Shown here one piece after another: positions 35,155-43,901 of a stretch of DNA of 64,000 nt. Under the pieces are notes generated by a model. The model worked only from the letters and a program-made list of their open reading frames with translations. It was not told the origin of the DNA and did no database searches. Origin of the DNA: CAVSWT01 sp963746735. Lineage in GTDB: Bacteria > Bacteroidota > Ignavibacteria > Ignavibacteriales > Ignavibacteriaceae. A program made the translations under genes and the position numbers. The number at the start of each line of letters is the position of its first letter. Position 1 is the first letter of the stretch. The stretch is from the NCBI GenBank assembly GCA_963746735.1, contig CAVVCO010000014.1, forward strand, positions 1 through 64,000, read 5' to 3'.

Positions 35155-36283
35155 CATTGCAAAGCCAATTAACATTTCGGGGCACGAAATAATTGGCGCA
35201 GAAATGGCTTCGTCAATTATGAGCAGGCTTGGCTATAGTGATGAAGAAATTGATCACGTAACTTTTTTAGTCCGTAACCATTTGGTTATGGAACAAGTTG
35301 CATTTCGTAGAAATTTAAATGACCCGGAAACATTGAATAATTTTACTTCAAGATTTAACTCAGTAGGAGATCTTGAGCTACTTTATCTTGTTACTTATGC
35401 TGATCTTTCCGCGGTTAATCCTGCGGTGTGGACTTCATGGAAAAGCGATTTGCTTTCAGAACTTTATATGAAAACAAGATCAATGCTTGAAGAGCAAATC
35501 AGTGGTGAAGAATTAATTAAATCGTCAACTTATATTGTTCCGAAAGAAATCAGCAAGCATTCACCGATGATAAATGAATCGCATGTACAGGAGCATATTG
35601 AAGCAATAAATGATATCGCTTATACTCATCAATTTTCAGATCAGGAAATTGCAAAGCATGTTGAAGCAATTCAAAAAGGCGATGTAATTTCAGCATTATT
35701 TACTGAACTGAATGACTTTACAAATGTAACTGTAATTACAAAAGATTTTCCATCACTTCTATCAAAACTCTGCGGGGTATTTTCAATAAATGATGCAAAC
35801 ATTCATGATGCAAAAATATTTACGAGAAAAGATGGGATCGTAATTGATACATTTAATTTATCTGACTTTAGAACTGGAAGGAAAATAGAACCGCAGCGTT
35901 ATGAAAAAATCAGCAAAGATTTAAAATCGGTTGTTTCAGGTATGATGCAGTTGAACCAGGAATTTGCTAAAATGAAATCGCGCTGGTGGAGAATTGAAAA
36001 TAAATTTTTCAAACGTTCTGGCAAGATAAAAATTGTGTTTGAAAAACATAAAACTTACACTATCATTGATATTTATTCTCCGGACAGACTCGGATTTCTC
36101 TACCAGGTAAGCAACAAAATGAACGAGCTTGGATTAATGATTTACTTTGCAAAAATTGCAACCCGCGGTGATGATATTGTGGATGCTTTTTATGTGCTTA
36201 ACCGCAACGGCAAAAAAATATCCATAAACGATTATGAATTTATTAAAGAAGAGTTGAACGAAACAATTAATCAAATGTTATAG
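35144..36283 (+). CDS. GlnD-like nucleotidyltransferase, part 2: HD and two ACT domains
   Basis: Starts at the HD motif (FHDIAKP; ATG internal), continues with the HD-domain helices (HEIIGAEMASSIMSRLGYSDEEIDHVTFLVRNHLVM), and ends with two ACT domains (VTVITKDFPSLLSKLCGVFSINDANIHDAKIFTRKDGIVIDTF and YTIIDIYSPDRLGFLYQVSNKMNELGLMIYFAKIATRGDDIVDAFYV). In GlnD the HD part removes UMP from PII and the ACT domains sense glutamine. With part 1 the protein has about 855 residues, normal for the family. Confidence 0.85.
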   Translation: MFHDIAKPINISGHEIIGAEMASSIMSRLGYSDEEIDHVTFLVRNHLVMEQVAFRRNLNDPETLNNFTSRFNSVGDLELLYLVTYADLSAVNPAVWTSWKSDLLSELYMKTRSMLEEQISGEELIKSSTYIVPKEISKHSPMINESHVQEHIEAINDIAYTHQFSDQEIAKHVEAIQKGDVISALFTELNDFTNVTVITKDFPSLLSKLCGVFSINDANIHDAKIFTRKDGIVIDTFNLSDFRTGRKIEPQRYEKISKDLKSVVSGMMQLNQEFAKMKSRWWRIENKFFKRSGKIKIVFEKHKTYTIIDIYSPDRLGFLYQVSNKMNELGLMIYFAKIATRGDDIVDAFYVLNRNGKKISINDYEFIKEELNETINQML

Positions 36284-36300
36284 GTAAAAGCTTGAACTTC

Positions 36301-37122
36301 ATGGAAAAAGAAAAACCGGTAGGAGTATTCGATTCAGGTATTGGCGGATTAACCGTTGTAAAAAGAATTGCTTCAACATTGCCCCGGGAAAATATAGTTT
36401 ATTTTGGAGATACTGCACGTGTACCATACGGTTCAAAATCAAATTCAACCGTAGTTGAATATTCATTGCAGGATGCAAGATTTTTAATTAATAAAAATGT
36501 TAAAGCAATTGTTGTGGCTTGTAATACAGCATCTTCAACGGCACTTGATGAATTAAAGAAACATTTTCAAGTTCCTATAATTGGAATGATTGAACCCGGC
36601 GCTGAGATGGCAGCAAAAGAAACAAAGAACGGAAGAATAGGGGTGATAGGGACGAGAGCGACTGTTAATAATAAAGCATATTCGAAAGCACTAAAAAAAA
36701 TTGATGATAAGTTTTTTGTTTTTGAAAAAACCTGCCCGTTATTTGTTCCATTGGCAGAAGAAGGATGGATAAAACATAAAGCGACATATGAAATTGCAGA
36801 AGAATATTTGAAAGAATTAAGAGAATTAAATATTGATACATTGGTTTTAGGCTGTACACATTATCCGATTTTAGCAGATGTAATTCAAGATGTTATTGGT
36901 AAAGATGTAACTTTAATTGATTCGGGGATTGCCTCTGCAGAAGTTGTAAAAAATGAATTAAACAGGATAGGATTTGAAACAAATTCGCACAGCCAGGGTA
37001 AGCAAAGTTTTTATGTAAGCGATATTCCTGTAAAATTTAAAGAAGTTGCTGAATTGTTTTTAGGAAAGCCGATCGAGGATATTCAAAAAGTTGATTTAGA
37101 AGTTCTTACAGGTTCATTATGA
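36301..37122 (+). CDS. murI: Glutamate racemase MurI
   Basis: About 273 residues, cytoplasmic; converts L- to D-glutamate for peptidoglycan. FDSGIGGLTV opens the fold, YFGDTARVPYGSKS follows, and both catalytic Cys motifs are present (VACNTASS and LGCTHYPIL). ATG 36301 is taken rather than TTG 36292 because MEKEKPVGVFDSG is the usual family start. Its last 40 bp overlap the 3' end of the convergent STAS gene, including coding sequence of both. Confidence 0.94.
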   Translation: MEKEKPVGVFDSGIGGLTVVKRIASTLPRENIVYFGDTARVPYGSKSNSTVVEYSLQDARFLINKNVKAIVVACNTASSTALDELKKHFQVPIIGMIEPGAEMAAKETKNGRIGVIGTRATVNNKAYSKALKKIDDKFFVFEKTCPLFVPLAEEGWIKHKATYEIAEEYLKELRELNIDTLVLGCTHYPILADVIQDVIGKDVTLIDSGIASAEVVKNELNRIGFETNSHSQGKQSFYVSDIPVKFKEVAELFLGKPIEDIQKVDLEVLTGSL

Positions 37123-37550
37123 GGAGGTTTTGCAGGCTTATTTTCCTTTAACGCATTAACATTTTTTACATCTTTTTCAACGGAATCAAGATTGGATTTT
37201 TCAAAGTAATCAATTGCTTCATTTAATGAACTAAAATTTTCAAATAACTTTAGTGTACCGGATATGTAAAGCATCTCATAAGCAGATGAATTTGGTGAAA
37301 CTAAAGCCATTTTGCCATTTGAGCTTGTAATCTTTTTCAATGCGACTACAATTGTACCTAAAAATGTGGAATCCATATAACTGCAGTCGCTTAAATCAAC
37401 GATTAATTTTTTGCAGCCTTTGTCAATTTCTGCAAGAACTAAATATTTAAATTCAATTGCTTCTTTAAGCGTTGCTCTTGATAGATTTACAACTAGAATT
37501 GTAATATCCTCAAAGTAATTTTTAATGAAATCTCCCAAAAAGTACCCCAA
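37083..37550 (-). CDS. STAS-domain protein (anti-sigma factor antagonist type)
   Basis: 155 residues. Residues 12-112 form a STAS domain: ITILVVNLSRATLKEAIEFKYLVLAEIDKGCKKLIVDLSDCSYMDSTFLGTIVVALKKI. The Ser in DCSYMDSTFLG stands where SpoIIAA/RsbV-type antagonists are phosphorylated. A charged, Pro/Lys-rich tail (KENKPAKPPHNEPVRTSKSTF) follows. It would bind an anti-sigma kinase or a phosphatase-linked switch; no partner is adjacent. The end overlaps murI tail to tail. Confidence 0.83.
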   Translation of the reverse strand: MGYFLGDFIKNYFEDITILVVNLSRATLKEAIEFKYLVLAEIDKGCKKLIVDLSDCSYMDSTFLGTIVVALKKITSSNGKMALVSPNSSAYEMLYISGTLKLFENFSSLNEAIDYFEKSNLDSVEKDVKNVNALKENKPAKPPHNEPVRTSKSTF

Positions 37551-37618
37551 TATTTAATTAAACATTCTTTATATATTATCGATGAGTATTTCAACAAGTT
37601 TAGTTTTTGAGAGGAAAG

Positions 37619-37876
37619 ATGATTAATTACTTAATACCAAGACTTGAAAATTTGATAGCAATCTTAAGTAAGGACTTCAGATTAATTGCGAAAAAGAAAA
37701 AAGATGACGAATGGAAGAGGGATCATTATAGATATATTTTCACAGTTCATGCCCAAAGAATTTATTCTTTATTGAATACTTCATTAACAGATACACCGCC
37801 TGCTGAGATTCAAAAATCTACCAAAGATGAACTGATTATACTCAGAAATATTTTAGATAAAATGATTGAGGAGTGA
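37619..37876 (+). CDS. Small helical protein of unknown function
   Basis: 85 residues from ATG 37619, placed 2-7 bp after GAGAGGAAAG; a TTG at 37607 would add four residues over the ribosome site. The protein is charged and mostly helical (MINYLIPRLENLIAILSKDFRLIAKKKKDDEWKRDHYRYIF ... IQKSTKDELIILRNILDKMIEE). No signal peptide or known motif. It is divergent from the STAS gene across a 60-bp gap, so the two may share a control region. Confidence 0.65.
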   Translation: MINYLIPRLENLIAILSKDFRLIAKKKKDDEWKRDHYRYIFTVHAQRIYSLLNTSLTDTPPAEIQKSTKDELIILRNILDKMIEE

Positions 37877-37889
37877 TTTTAAATAAAAT

Positions 37890-38864
37890 TTAATTCTCAA
37901 AAAGTTTTTTCAGCTTATTTTTATTTTTTGTTTTACCAAGTGCAATCATAAGTTTAATTCTTGCTTTTTGTCCGTTAAGGTAGTCTGCAAAAATAACTCC
38001 CAATTTGTAAAGCCATTTACCTGCACCGGGATAACTATAAATGTCTTCAATCTCTCCAGCCGGACAGCGGGAAACGAGTACAACAGGAATTCCTTTTTCC
38101 ACTGCATACTTGATTCCTTTAAAAGCAGCAGGAGGAACATTCCCAACACCAAGTGCTTCCACAATAATTCCTTCAACATTACTGTCGGCCGAAAATTTAA
38201 AAAACTTTTCATCCATTCCTGTATAAACGGTAAGCAAGTCTACGTTGGTTACAATTTTTTCTGTTTCAATAGTTTCAAGCTTACGCGGCATTCTATTTAA
38301 AAAAACCCTTCCATTTTGAACAAATCCGAGCGCCCCAAAATCAAGACTGTGGAATGTATCAATTTCATCTGTGTAAGTTTTTGTTACTTCGCTTGCTGCA
38401 TTTATTTCTCCATTCAAGCAAACAAGTACACCAAGATTTTTACAGTTATCATTTAAGCAAATATGAATTGCATCAATTAAATTTTTTGGCCCGTCCCAAT
38501 CAGGGTCAGAACTGTTTTTCATTGAACCGATTAACACAATTGGAATTTCTGTTTGAATTGTTAAATCTAAAAAATAAGCTGTCTCTTCAAGAGTATCTGT
38601 TCCATGAGTTATAATTACACCGTCAAATTTCTGCTTTGAAATTTTTTTTCTAATATTTTTTGAAAGGTCAAACATTAAATCGGGTGTCATGTGCGGGCCC
38701 GGATACTTTCCAAAATCATAACAAGAAATTTTAGCAAGCTTTTTTGCTTCTGGAATTTTATCAAGTAATTCTGTCCCTGAATATCGCGGAATAGCGCCGC
38801 CGGTTGTTTTATCAATTTTCATTGAAAAAGTGCCGCCGGTAAAAACGATTAAGATTTTTTTCAT
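37890..38864 (-). CDS. L-asparaginase (type I / bacterial asparaginase family)
   Basis: 324 residues without a signal peptide, so cytoplasmic. First catalytic Thr in FTGGTFSM (residues 8-15), second in ITHGTDTLEETAYFLDLT, with the substrate-binding PGPHMTPDLM and IVLIGSMKNSSDPDWDGPKNL segments. It hydrolyses asparagine to aspartate and ammonia. The C-terminal half (VEGIIVEALGVGNVPPAAFKGIKYAVEKGIPVVLVSRCPAGEI) is standard. A basic tail (RIKLMIALGKTKNKNKLKKLFEN) ends it. The start is convincing from MKKILIVFTGGTFS. Confidence 0.9.
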   Translation of the reverse strand: MKKILIVFTGGTFSMKIDKTTGGAIPRYSGTELLDKIPEAKKLAKISCYDFGKYPGPHMTPDLMFDLSKNIRKKISKQKFDGVIITHGTDTLEETAYFLDLTIQTEIPIVLIGSMKNSSDPDWDGPKNLIDAIHICLNDNCKNLGVLVCLNGEINAASEVTKTYTDEIDTFHSLDFGALGFVQNGRVFLNRMPRKLETIETEKIVTNVDLLTVYTGMDEKFFKFSADSNVEGIIVEALGVGNVPPAAFKGIKYAVEKGIPVVLVSRCPAGEIEDIYSYPGAGKWLYKLGVIFADYLNGQKARIKLMIALGKTKNKNKLKKLFEN

Positions 38865-38970
38865 AATGATATCATTTTAAAAATTTTATAAATAATTCAT
38901 TAAACTTAAAGAAATAATTAAAGAAATTAATGGGAATTTAATTTGCTTTCCTATTCAAAACAAAATTTCC

Positions 38971-39002
38971 CTTGAAGCAATTATTATTTAGCTTTATCTT
39001 TG
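38971..39002 (+). promoter_or_regulatory. Bacteroidetes-type promoter of the Nfu gene
   Basis: CTTG (38971-38974), 20-bp spacer, TATCTTTG (38995-39002): a close match to TTTG-N19/20-TAnnTTTG. An AGGAG site (39021-39025) and ATG 39031 follow. Confidence 0.6.
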
Positions 39003-39030
39003 TAGATAAATTTAGTCATAGGAGATTATT

Positions 39031-39573
39031 ATGTTAATGGTAGAAGATGTTGATTTAACGCCTAATCCTCAGGCGTTAAAATTTATTTTAAATGAAAAAT
39101 TATTAAATGCTGAATCCAGGCAATATGAAAATAAAGAGGATGCTATAAATGATCCGTTAGCAAATGGAATTTTTGAAATAGAGGGCGTAGTATCTGTTTT
39201 TTATATGGATAAATTTGTTACTATTGAGAAATCAAAAGAAACAAATTGGGGACAAATTCAGCGTCCCTTTATTAATTTCTTAAAAAGTTTTGACAAAAAT
39301 TTAATTCCTCCGGAAAAAGATGTTAAGCCTTTAGATGAAAATGCTGATGAAATTATGAAAAAAGTTAATCAATTACTGGACAAACTTGTTAGGCCCGCTT
39401 TAGCAGGTGACGGTGGAGGTTTACAGGTATTGGGAATTGAAGGGAATACAGTTAAAATACGATATCAAGGGGCTTGTGGAAGCTGTCCAAGTTCAATAAG
39501 CGGAACTCTGATGGCAATTGAAGGTTTGTTGAAAAGAGATATAAACCCGGCACTGGAAGTTGTTGCTGCTTAG
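39031..39573 (+). CDS. NfuA-like iron-sulfur cluster carrier
   Basis: 180 residues with two domains. An Nfu N-terminal domain (residues 8-92: TPNPQALKFILNEKLLNAESRQY ... NGIFEIEGVVSVFYMDKFVTIEK) precedes a NifU C-terminal domain (about 108-178) with the cluster-binding CxxC in YQGACGSCPSSISGTLMAIEGLL. It delivers [4Fe-4S] clusters to client enzymes, of which the radical-SAM aminomutase at 40318-41709 is a plausible local one. It has its own promoter and an AGGAG site. Confidence 0.92.
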   Translation: MLMVEDVDLTPNPQALKFILNEKLLNAESRQYENKEDAINDPLANGIFEIEGVVSVFYMDKFVTIEKSKETNWGQIQRPFINFLKSFDKNLIPPEKDVKPLDENADEIMKKVNQLLDKLVRPALAGDGGGLQVLGIEGNTVKIRYQGACGSCPSSISGTLMAIEGLLKRDINPALEVVAA

Positions 39574-39595
39574 AAATTTAGAAGTGTTCCAATAT

Positions 39596-39680
39596 ACTTA
39601 TCTAAGTCATGGCTCGATTCCGCTCATCATGACAAATGAATTTAAATTGTCATTTCGGGCAGAGCCTAGGGATGATTTAT
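39596..39680. repeat. Worn palindromic element in the Nfu-MGMT gap
   Basis: Contains TGACAA (39630-39635) facing TTGTCA (39647-39652) and element-like words (GTCATGGCTCGATTCCG, GTCATTTCGGGCAGAGCC, GGGATGA). It is of the same general family as the TGTCAT-ended elements in the two HTCS genes. The remainder of the 204-bp gap is AT-rich. Confidence 0.4.
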
Positions 39681-39777
39681 TCATTACTAATTTCAGTAAA
39701 TTAAATCACTACCAAAACTTCGCTTGATAAAAATTAAGTAAATCATTTCATTCTTTTAAAACCTGAAAGACAAGTGA

Positions 39778-40290
39778 ATGAAATCTCAAGAGAATTTATT
39801 TTTTTCATCTGCTGTAATTTCAGGAATTCAATTCAAAATATTTTCTACACAAAAAGGAATAAGAAGCATTTATTTAAATAAGAAAAATGCTTTAAAAAAT
39901 GTTAAGGGGTTAACTCAGCTTCATAACGATGATCCTTTCTTCTTTAATGTCTTTACCGAACTAACAGAATATTTTGAATTAAAGAGAAAAAAATTTTCTG
40001 TTCCTCTTGATGAAGTCGGTACCGATTTTCAAAAAGAAATCTGGCAGGAATTAAGAAAAATTCCTTATGGTAAAACTGTAAGTTATAAAGATATTGCTTT
40101 ACGAATTGGTAATCTCGAAGCAATTAGAGCGGTTGGACAAGCAATGGGAACTAATCCAATTCCAATCATTACCCCCTGTCACAGAGTCATAAATTCTAAT
40201 GGAAATCTTGGCGGGTATTCTGCCGGATTAATGATAAAAGTAAAGCTGCTGGAATTGGAAGGCAGAATTAGCCTAGAATTATTTAACTAA
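39778..40290 (+). CDS. ogt: Methylated-DNA--[protein]-cysteine S-methyltransferase
   Basis: 170 residues. It removes the methyl group from O6-methylguanine by a suicide transfer to its Cys. The C-terminal domain has TDFQKEIWQELRKIPYGKTVSYKDIA, the DNA-binding AIRAVGQAMGTNPIPIITPCHRVI with the acceptor Cys in PCHR, and the final GGYSAG..KLLELEG. The N-terminal domain is short and AT-rich but of normal length for Ogt. The nearby kamA-like gene is convergent, with 27 bp between the stops. Confidence 0.92.
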   Translation: MKSQENLFFSSAVISGIQFKIFSTQKGIRSIYLNKKNALKNVKGLTQLHNDDPFFFNVFTELTEYFELKRKKFSVPLDEVGTDFQKEIWQELRKIPYGKTVSYKDIALRIGNLEAIRAVGQAMGTNPIPIITPCHRVINSNGNLGGYSAGLMIKVKLLELEGRISLELFN

Positions 40291-40317
40291 TTTTCAAAAC
40301 TCAATAAATTTAATCTA

Positions 40318-41709
40318 TCACATTTCCACTTCTTCGAAATCAAAATAAAAATCATTGTCGGCTTCAGTTTCTTCATTAAAGTACATTTGCCCGTTATTGC
40401 TTCGAATGATTTCGTTTAATTGATCTTGGTAGAAAAATTTATCGCGGCCAAAAGCAGGCTTCAATTGGTTTAGCCAGGTAGCATTTTCGTCATACTTAGC
40501 AAAGAATGGTTTCTTAACCCAATCTGGATTACGAGCTTGAATTAAGTTTAGGACAAAAACTTTTTCGCCATTCACTTCCGTTACACCTTCTATTGCTGCT
40601 TTACCGGGAAGAGCCGACATTGATGGGCCCCGTACTGTTCTTCCTAATCCTGAGACCTGGACATACGCATCTCTGAAAATTTGATAAGCTTTTGCCAAAG
40701 GAATTTCAAAATAATTTTTTGCTCCGGTATTTCGTTCGACAAAAAAGTAATAAGGAATTAATCCTAATCCAACTTGCGTTTGCCACATTCTTGCCCAAAC
40801 GGAAGAATCATCATTTATATGTTTGATAAGAGGTGATTGAGTTCTAATTTGTGCACCGGTATTTCTTATTCTTCTTGTTGCCTCTTGAGCTACATCGGTT
40901 GATAATTCTTGCCAATGATTATAATGCCCCATTATGGCCAAATGTTTTCCAGAATTAACAATCTTTTCAAATAAAGCAAGAACTCCATCGGCTTCTTTAT
41001 CAGTTACAAATTTATAAGGCCAGTAGGCAACAGATTTAGTTCCGATTCTTATTGAACGAATGTGTTCAAATTCAGGTTCTAAAAATGGAAGAATGTAAGC
41101 TTCAAGATTCTTTAGTCCCATAATCATAGGGTCGCCGCCGGTTACTAAAATGTCAGTTACTTCTTTATGATTTTTAATGTAATCTTGAAATCTGTTTGAT
41201 TCGTCGGTTGCAAATTTTAAATCATTTATTCCGACAAACTGAGCCCATCTAAAACAAAAAGTGCAATATGCGTGACAAGTTTGTCCACTGGAAGGAAAAA
41301 CTAAAACTGTTTCTTTGTATTTATGCTGAATTCCTGGAACTGGGTCATCATCAATTACAGGAATATTTGCTGTTAATTGTCCAGCCGGATGCGGGTTCAA
41401 TTCCAACCTAATTGAGTTAGCAAGATCTTTAATTTCATCATGCGGTAAGTTCCTTCTTAAAGCCCATGCCATTCTGTCGAATTGGTAATTATTCAGCATT
41501 TCTTTTTGAAGAAATGTTAATTGGTAAATGGGGTCATCGGGAATATTGTCCCAATCTATTAACTCTTCAATTACATAATTATTTGTTCGAAATGGAAGTA
41601 CGCTTGAAACAACCTTTAAATTAAATCTGTCTTCAACGCTAAGCTTTTGTAATTGAGGGATTTTCTCAATGTCTTTAATTCCATAAAACTGCATCTTTTT
41701 GGGGGTAAT
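40318..41709 (-). CDS. KamA-family radical SAM aminomutase (lysine 2,3-aminomutase-like)
   Basis: About 464 residues. Radical SAM Cys triad in GQTCHAYCTFCFRWAQF (C151, C155 and C158 counting from an upstream Met at 41727). The family segments FPSSGQT, VTGGDPMIM, RTQSPLIKHINDD and GLIPYYFFVERNTGA, the region carrying PLP-site residues, are present. The family moves an amino group from C2 to C3 of lysine or a related amino acid. I cannot decide between true lysine 2,3-aminomutase and a glutamate or unknown-substrate relative. The start could be 41727 (MKEKRMITPKK) or 41712/41709; the AAGGAG ribosome site favours the first Met, so the listed end is conservative by up to 18 bp. Confidence 0.85.
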   Translation of the reverse strand: MTPKKMQFYGIKDIEKIPQLQKLSVEDRFNLKVVSSVLPFRTNNYVIEELIDWDNIPDDPIYQLTFLQKEMLNNYQFDRMAWALRRNLPHDEIKDLANSIRLELNPHPAGQLTANIPVIDDDPVPGIQHKYKETVLVFPSSGQTCHAYCTFCFRWAQFVGINDLKFATDESNRFQDYIKNHKEVTDILVTGGDPMIMGLKNLEAYILPFLEPEFEHIRSIRIGTKSVAYWPYKFVTDKEADGVLALFEKIVNSGKHLAIMGHYNHWQELSTDVAQEATRRIRNTGAQIRTQSPLIKHINDDSSVWARMWQTQVGLGLIPYYFFVERNTGAKNYFEIPLAKAYQIFRDAYVQVSGLGRTVRGPSMSALPGKAAIEGVTEVNGEKVFVLNLIQARNPDWVKKPFFAKYDENATWLNQLKPAFGRDKFFYQDQLNEIIRSNNGQMYFNEETEADNDFYFDFEEVEM

Positions 41710-41895
41710 CATCCTTTTCTCCTTCAATTTTGTGAGACCTAACCATAAACGAATACTGATATTTATTTCTTACGTAGAGTATCTAATGCAAGAATAATTG
41801 AAAGGCATTTGCCCGTTTGTAATGAGTTTTCAATATAAAAAAAAACGGGACTAAATCAAGGTATTTTTAAAATAAGTGGATAGAAGATTGAATAG

Positions 41896-41920
41896 AAAAA
41901 GCGGTATTTAACCGCTTTTT
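41896..41920 (-). terminator. Rho-independent terminator (works on both strands)
   Basis: AAAAAGCGGT (41896-41905) and ACCGCTTTTT (41911-41920) form a perfect stem with a 5-nt loop and T-runs on both strands. It directly abuts the stop of the small minus-strand gene. Confidence 0.8.
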
Positions 41921-42083
41921 ATTTAATATCTGTAACCTTACTAATATCGTCAATCTTTACAAATTTTTCGTTGAATTTGTAAGTTCCTTTATCAGTTTTT
42001 ATAGCTTTGATAAGCTTAACATTAATGCCTTCAGTTTTTTTCTTTGCTTTTGATTTATCAGCAAATGATTGTTGTTTAGCCAT
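41919..42083 (-). CDS. Small basic protein, 54 residues
   Basis: Translated from ATG 42083 after a GGAGA site: MAKQQSFADKSKAKKKTEG..., ending DDISKVTDIK, then TAA and immediately a strong terminator. Lys-rich, no membrane segment, with an alternating strand-like core (INVKLIKAIKTDKGTYKFNEKFVKI). A clean ribosome site, tight terminator and protein-like composition argue for a real gene. It resembles in style the small basic conserved proteins of FCB genomes (DUF4295-like), but I cannot assign it to a family. Confidence 0.7.
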   Translation of the reverse strand: MAKQQSFADKSKAKKKTEGINVKLIKAIKTDKGTYKFNEKFVKIDDISKVTDIK

Positions 42084-42147
42084 ATTTATCTCCTAAAATT
42101 TTGGGTAGTAAATATATAAAGAAAGGGTTATAAATAAAAGACGCTTT

Positions 42148-42616
42148 TTATAACAAATCAACAAAATTTGCATTTACAATTTTAGCTAAGTCTATCGGAT
42201 TTATACAAACTTGCATTCCTCTAATGCCGGCACTTACATAAATTTTTTCAAACATCTGTGCAGTTTCTTCAATAAAAGTTGGAAAACTTTTCTTCATTCC
42301 AATTGGTGAGCATCCCCCGCGAATATAACCGGTGAGCGGCTGCAAATCTTTTACTTTTATCATTTCGATTTTTTTATTTCCACTTGCAGCAGCGGCTTTC
42401 TTTAAATTTAATTCTGAAGTAACCGGAATACAGAAAACATTTATTCCATTTTTATCTCCCTCAGTAACTAAAGTTTTGAAAACAGAATCAGGCTCAGCAT
42501 TAATTTTATTCGCAACTGTAATTCCGGATAAATCATCTTCATCAACTTCATAAGTGTGCAAAGAATGGATGAATGTTGTTTGCTTCTAAAATTCTAACTG
42601 CGTTTGTTTTGGACAT
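42148..42616 (-). CDS. YbaK/EbsC-type Cys-tRNA(Pro) deacylase (one frame change near the N-terminus)
   Basis: Core ORF 42148-42561 contains HTYEVDEDDLSGITVANKINAEPDSVFKTLVTEG, FCIPVTSELNLKKAAAASGNKKIEMI, and TGYIRGGCSPIGMKKSFPTFIEET, the standard YbaK features including the catalytic-region Lys and GGCSPIG. The true start is ATG 42616 (MSKTNAVRILEANNIH); one base is out of register near 42571, where INNIHP-FFAHL should pass into LHTYEVD. The enzyme clears misacylated Cys-tRNA(Pro), or a related aminoacyl-tRNA. It lies between the small basic protein gene and the ABC genes, all on the minus strand. Confidence 0.87.
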
Positions 42617-42631
42617 TGGAGATTATATTAA

Positions 42632-42830
42632 TCATTTAGGAAAATCATCACTTAATTCTTTTTGCTTCAATTCATCCAAAGTAAGATTATATTCTTCAGC
42701 TTTTAGAAATAATTTTGTGTAAGGATGCTGCGGATTTTGAAAAATATTTTTTGTCTCGCCTCTTTCAACAATTTCACCTTTGTACATAATTATAATTTCA
42801 TCGGCAAGCTTTTGAAGATTTTTAAATTAT
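42632..42830 (-). CDS. C-terminal piece of the second peptide-ABC ATPase
   Basis: In a shifted frame after IAHNLK: NLQKLADEIIIMYKGEIVERGETKNIFQNPQHPYTKLFLKAEEYNLTLDELKQKELSDDFPK, stop at 42632-42634. This is the conserved C-terminal part of Opp/Dpp-type ATPases (D-E-I-x-V-M-Y-x-G-x-I-V-E-x-G, NPxHPYT). It belongs to the ORF 42790-43437; the frame is lost near 42815. Confidence 0.75.
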
Positions 42831-43437
42831 GAGCAATGCAAATCATTGTCAGATTAAATTGTTCGTTTATTTTCTGAAACAAGTTTAATAGATTTAATTG
42901 TGATTCCGGGTCCTGTGCAGAAAAAGGTTCATCTAAAATTAAAAGTTCCGGCTGTGTTATTAAAATTCTCGCTAATGCCGCTCGCTGCTGTTCTCCGCCG
43001 CTTAGTTCATATCCCTTTCGGTGCCAGAGTGATTCTGAAAAATTAATAAGGTTAAAAATTTGTTCAACATTTTTTGCAGAATTTTGAGGTTCATTAAATC
43101 TTATTAAATATGCTTCTTCAACAATTTTATAAATTACTCTAAATGGATTTAATATTTCACCATTGTTCTGAAATAAAATTTGTATCGGGCTGGTTTTAAT
43201 ATCCCCCCAGTTTTTTGATTTATGAAAAATCATTGAACCTTTGGTTTGATTATTTATCCCGGCAATTATTTTTACAAGAGTAGTTTTCCCGCTTCCGGAT
43301 TCACCCGCAATCCCAATAATTTTCCCGTGATCAATTTCAAATGAAATATCTTTTAAAATAATTTTTTCAAAATGATTATTTTTATTGTTTTCCTCAGATA
43401 CTGAATATGAAATATTATTTAAAATTAATTGCGGCAT
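42790..43437 (-). CDS. Peptide-type ABC transporter ATPase, OppF/DppF-like (main part)
   Basis: Walker A GESGSGKTTLVK, Q-loop in PIQILFQNNGEILNPF, signature ELSGGEQQRAALARI, Walker B LLILDEPFSAQDPESQ, and the H-loop in MICIAHNL, after which the frame shifts near 42815. With the downstream piece the protein has about 268 residues. It pairs with the OppD-like ATPase just upstream; the stop and start overlap (TGATG at 43435-43439), so the two are translationally coupled. They power the permease pair encoded divergently from 44253 onward. Confidence 0.85.
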   Translation of the reverse strand: MPQLILNNISYSVSEENNKNNHFEKIILKDISFEIDHGKIIGIAGESGSGKTTLVKIIAGINNQTKGSMIFHKSKNWGDIKTSPIQILFQNNGEILNPFRVIYKIVEEAYLIRFNEPQNSAKNVEQIFNLINFSESLWHRKGYELSGGEQQRAALARILITQPELLILDEPFSAQDPESQLNLLNLFQKINEQFNLTMICIAHNLKIFKSLPMKL

Positions 43438-43877
43438 CAGCTTGAAATACTTTGATATGATGAAATAAAGGATTCAAATGACGAATTAATCTTTTGACTG
43501 AAGAAATCATTTGTATTATAAAAATCTGACAATGTTCCATTATTTAAATAAGCAATTTTATCGCTTACATTTTTTGAAAAAGTTAAATCCTGCGAGACAA
43601 GCAAAACAGAATTATTTCCTTGCGATGCAAATTCTTTCAGCTTATACAAATACAAATTTGATATTGCAGTGTCTATTCCTGATGTAGGTTCATCTAAAAT
43701 TAAAAGCTGTGGATTGGTGGACAAAGCTAATGCAAGACTAACACGCTGTGCCATCCCGCCGCTTAGTTCATAAGGATGCATGTCAAATAAATTCTTTGAT
43801 TTAGGCAGGATAAAATATTCAAGAAGTTCATCGATGTTTGTATTTATCATTTGCAAACTCTTTAAAATAATATCCAA
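43437..43877 (-). CDS. Peptide-type ABC transporter ATPase, OppD/DppD-like, C-terminal part
   Basis: Signature ELSGGMAQRVSLALAL, Walker B LLILDEPTSGIDTAISN, and the H-loop region VLLVSQDLTFSKNVSDKIAYLNNG with Gln in place of the usual His (SQD). The ATG is internal. Upstream the reading passes through FQDAMNGFDHLKK (the Q-loop region) in other frames between 43877 and 43920. The missing H-loop His is worth checking; the C-terminus is also shorter than in typical OppD and lacks the NPxHPYT tail. Confidence 0.8.
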   Translation of the reverse strand: MDIILKSLQMINTNIDELLEYFILPKSKNLFDMHPYELSGGMAQRVSLALALSTNPQLLILDEPTSGIDTAISNLYLYKLKEFASQGNNSVLLVSQDLTFSKNVSDKIAYLNNGTLSDFYNTNDFFSQKINSSFESFISSYQSISS

Positions 43878-43901
43878 TCTTCTTTAAGTGGTCAAAACCA
43901 T

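Noticed and set aside
37968..38614. Several plus-strand ORFs opposite the asparaginase gene
   Set aside because: They mirror a clearly conserved enzyme on the minus strand and lack ribosome sites.
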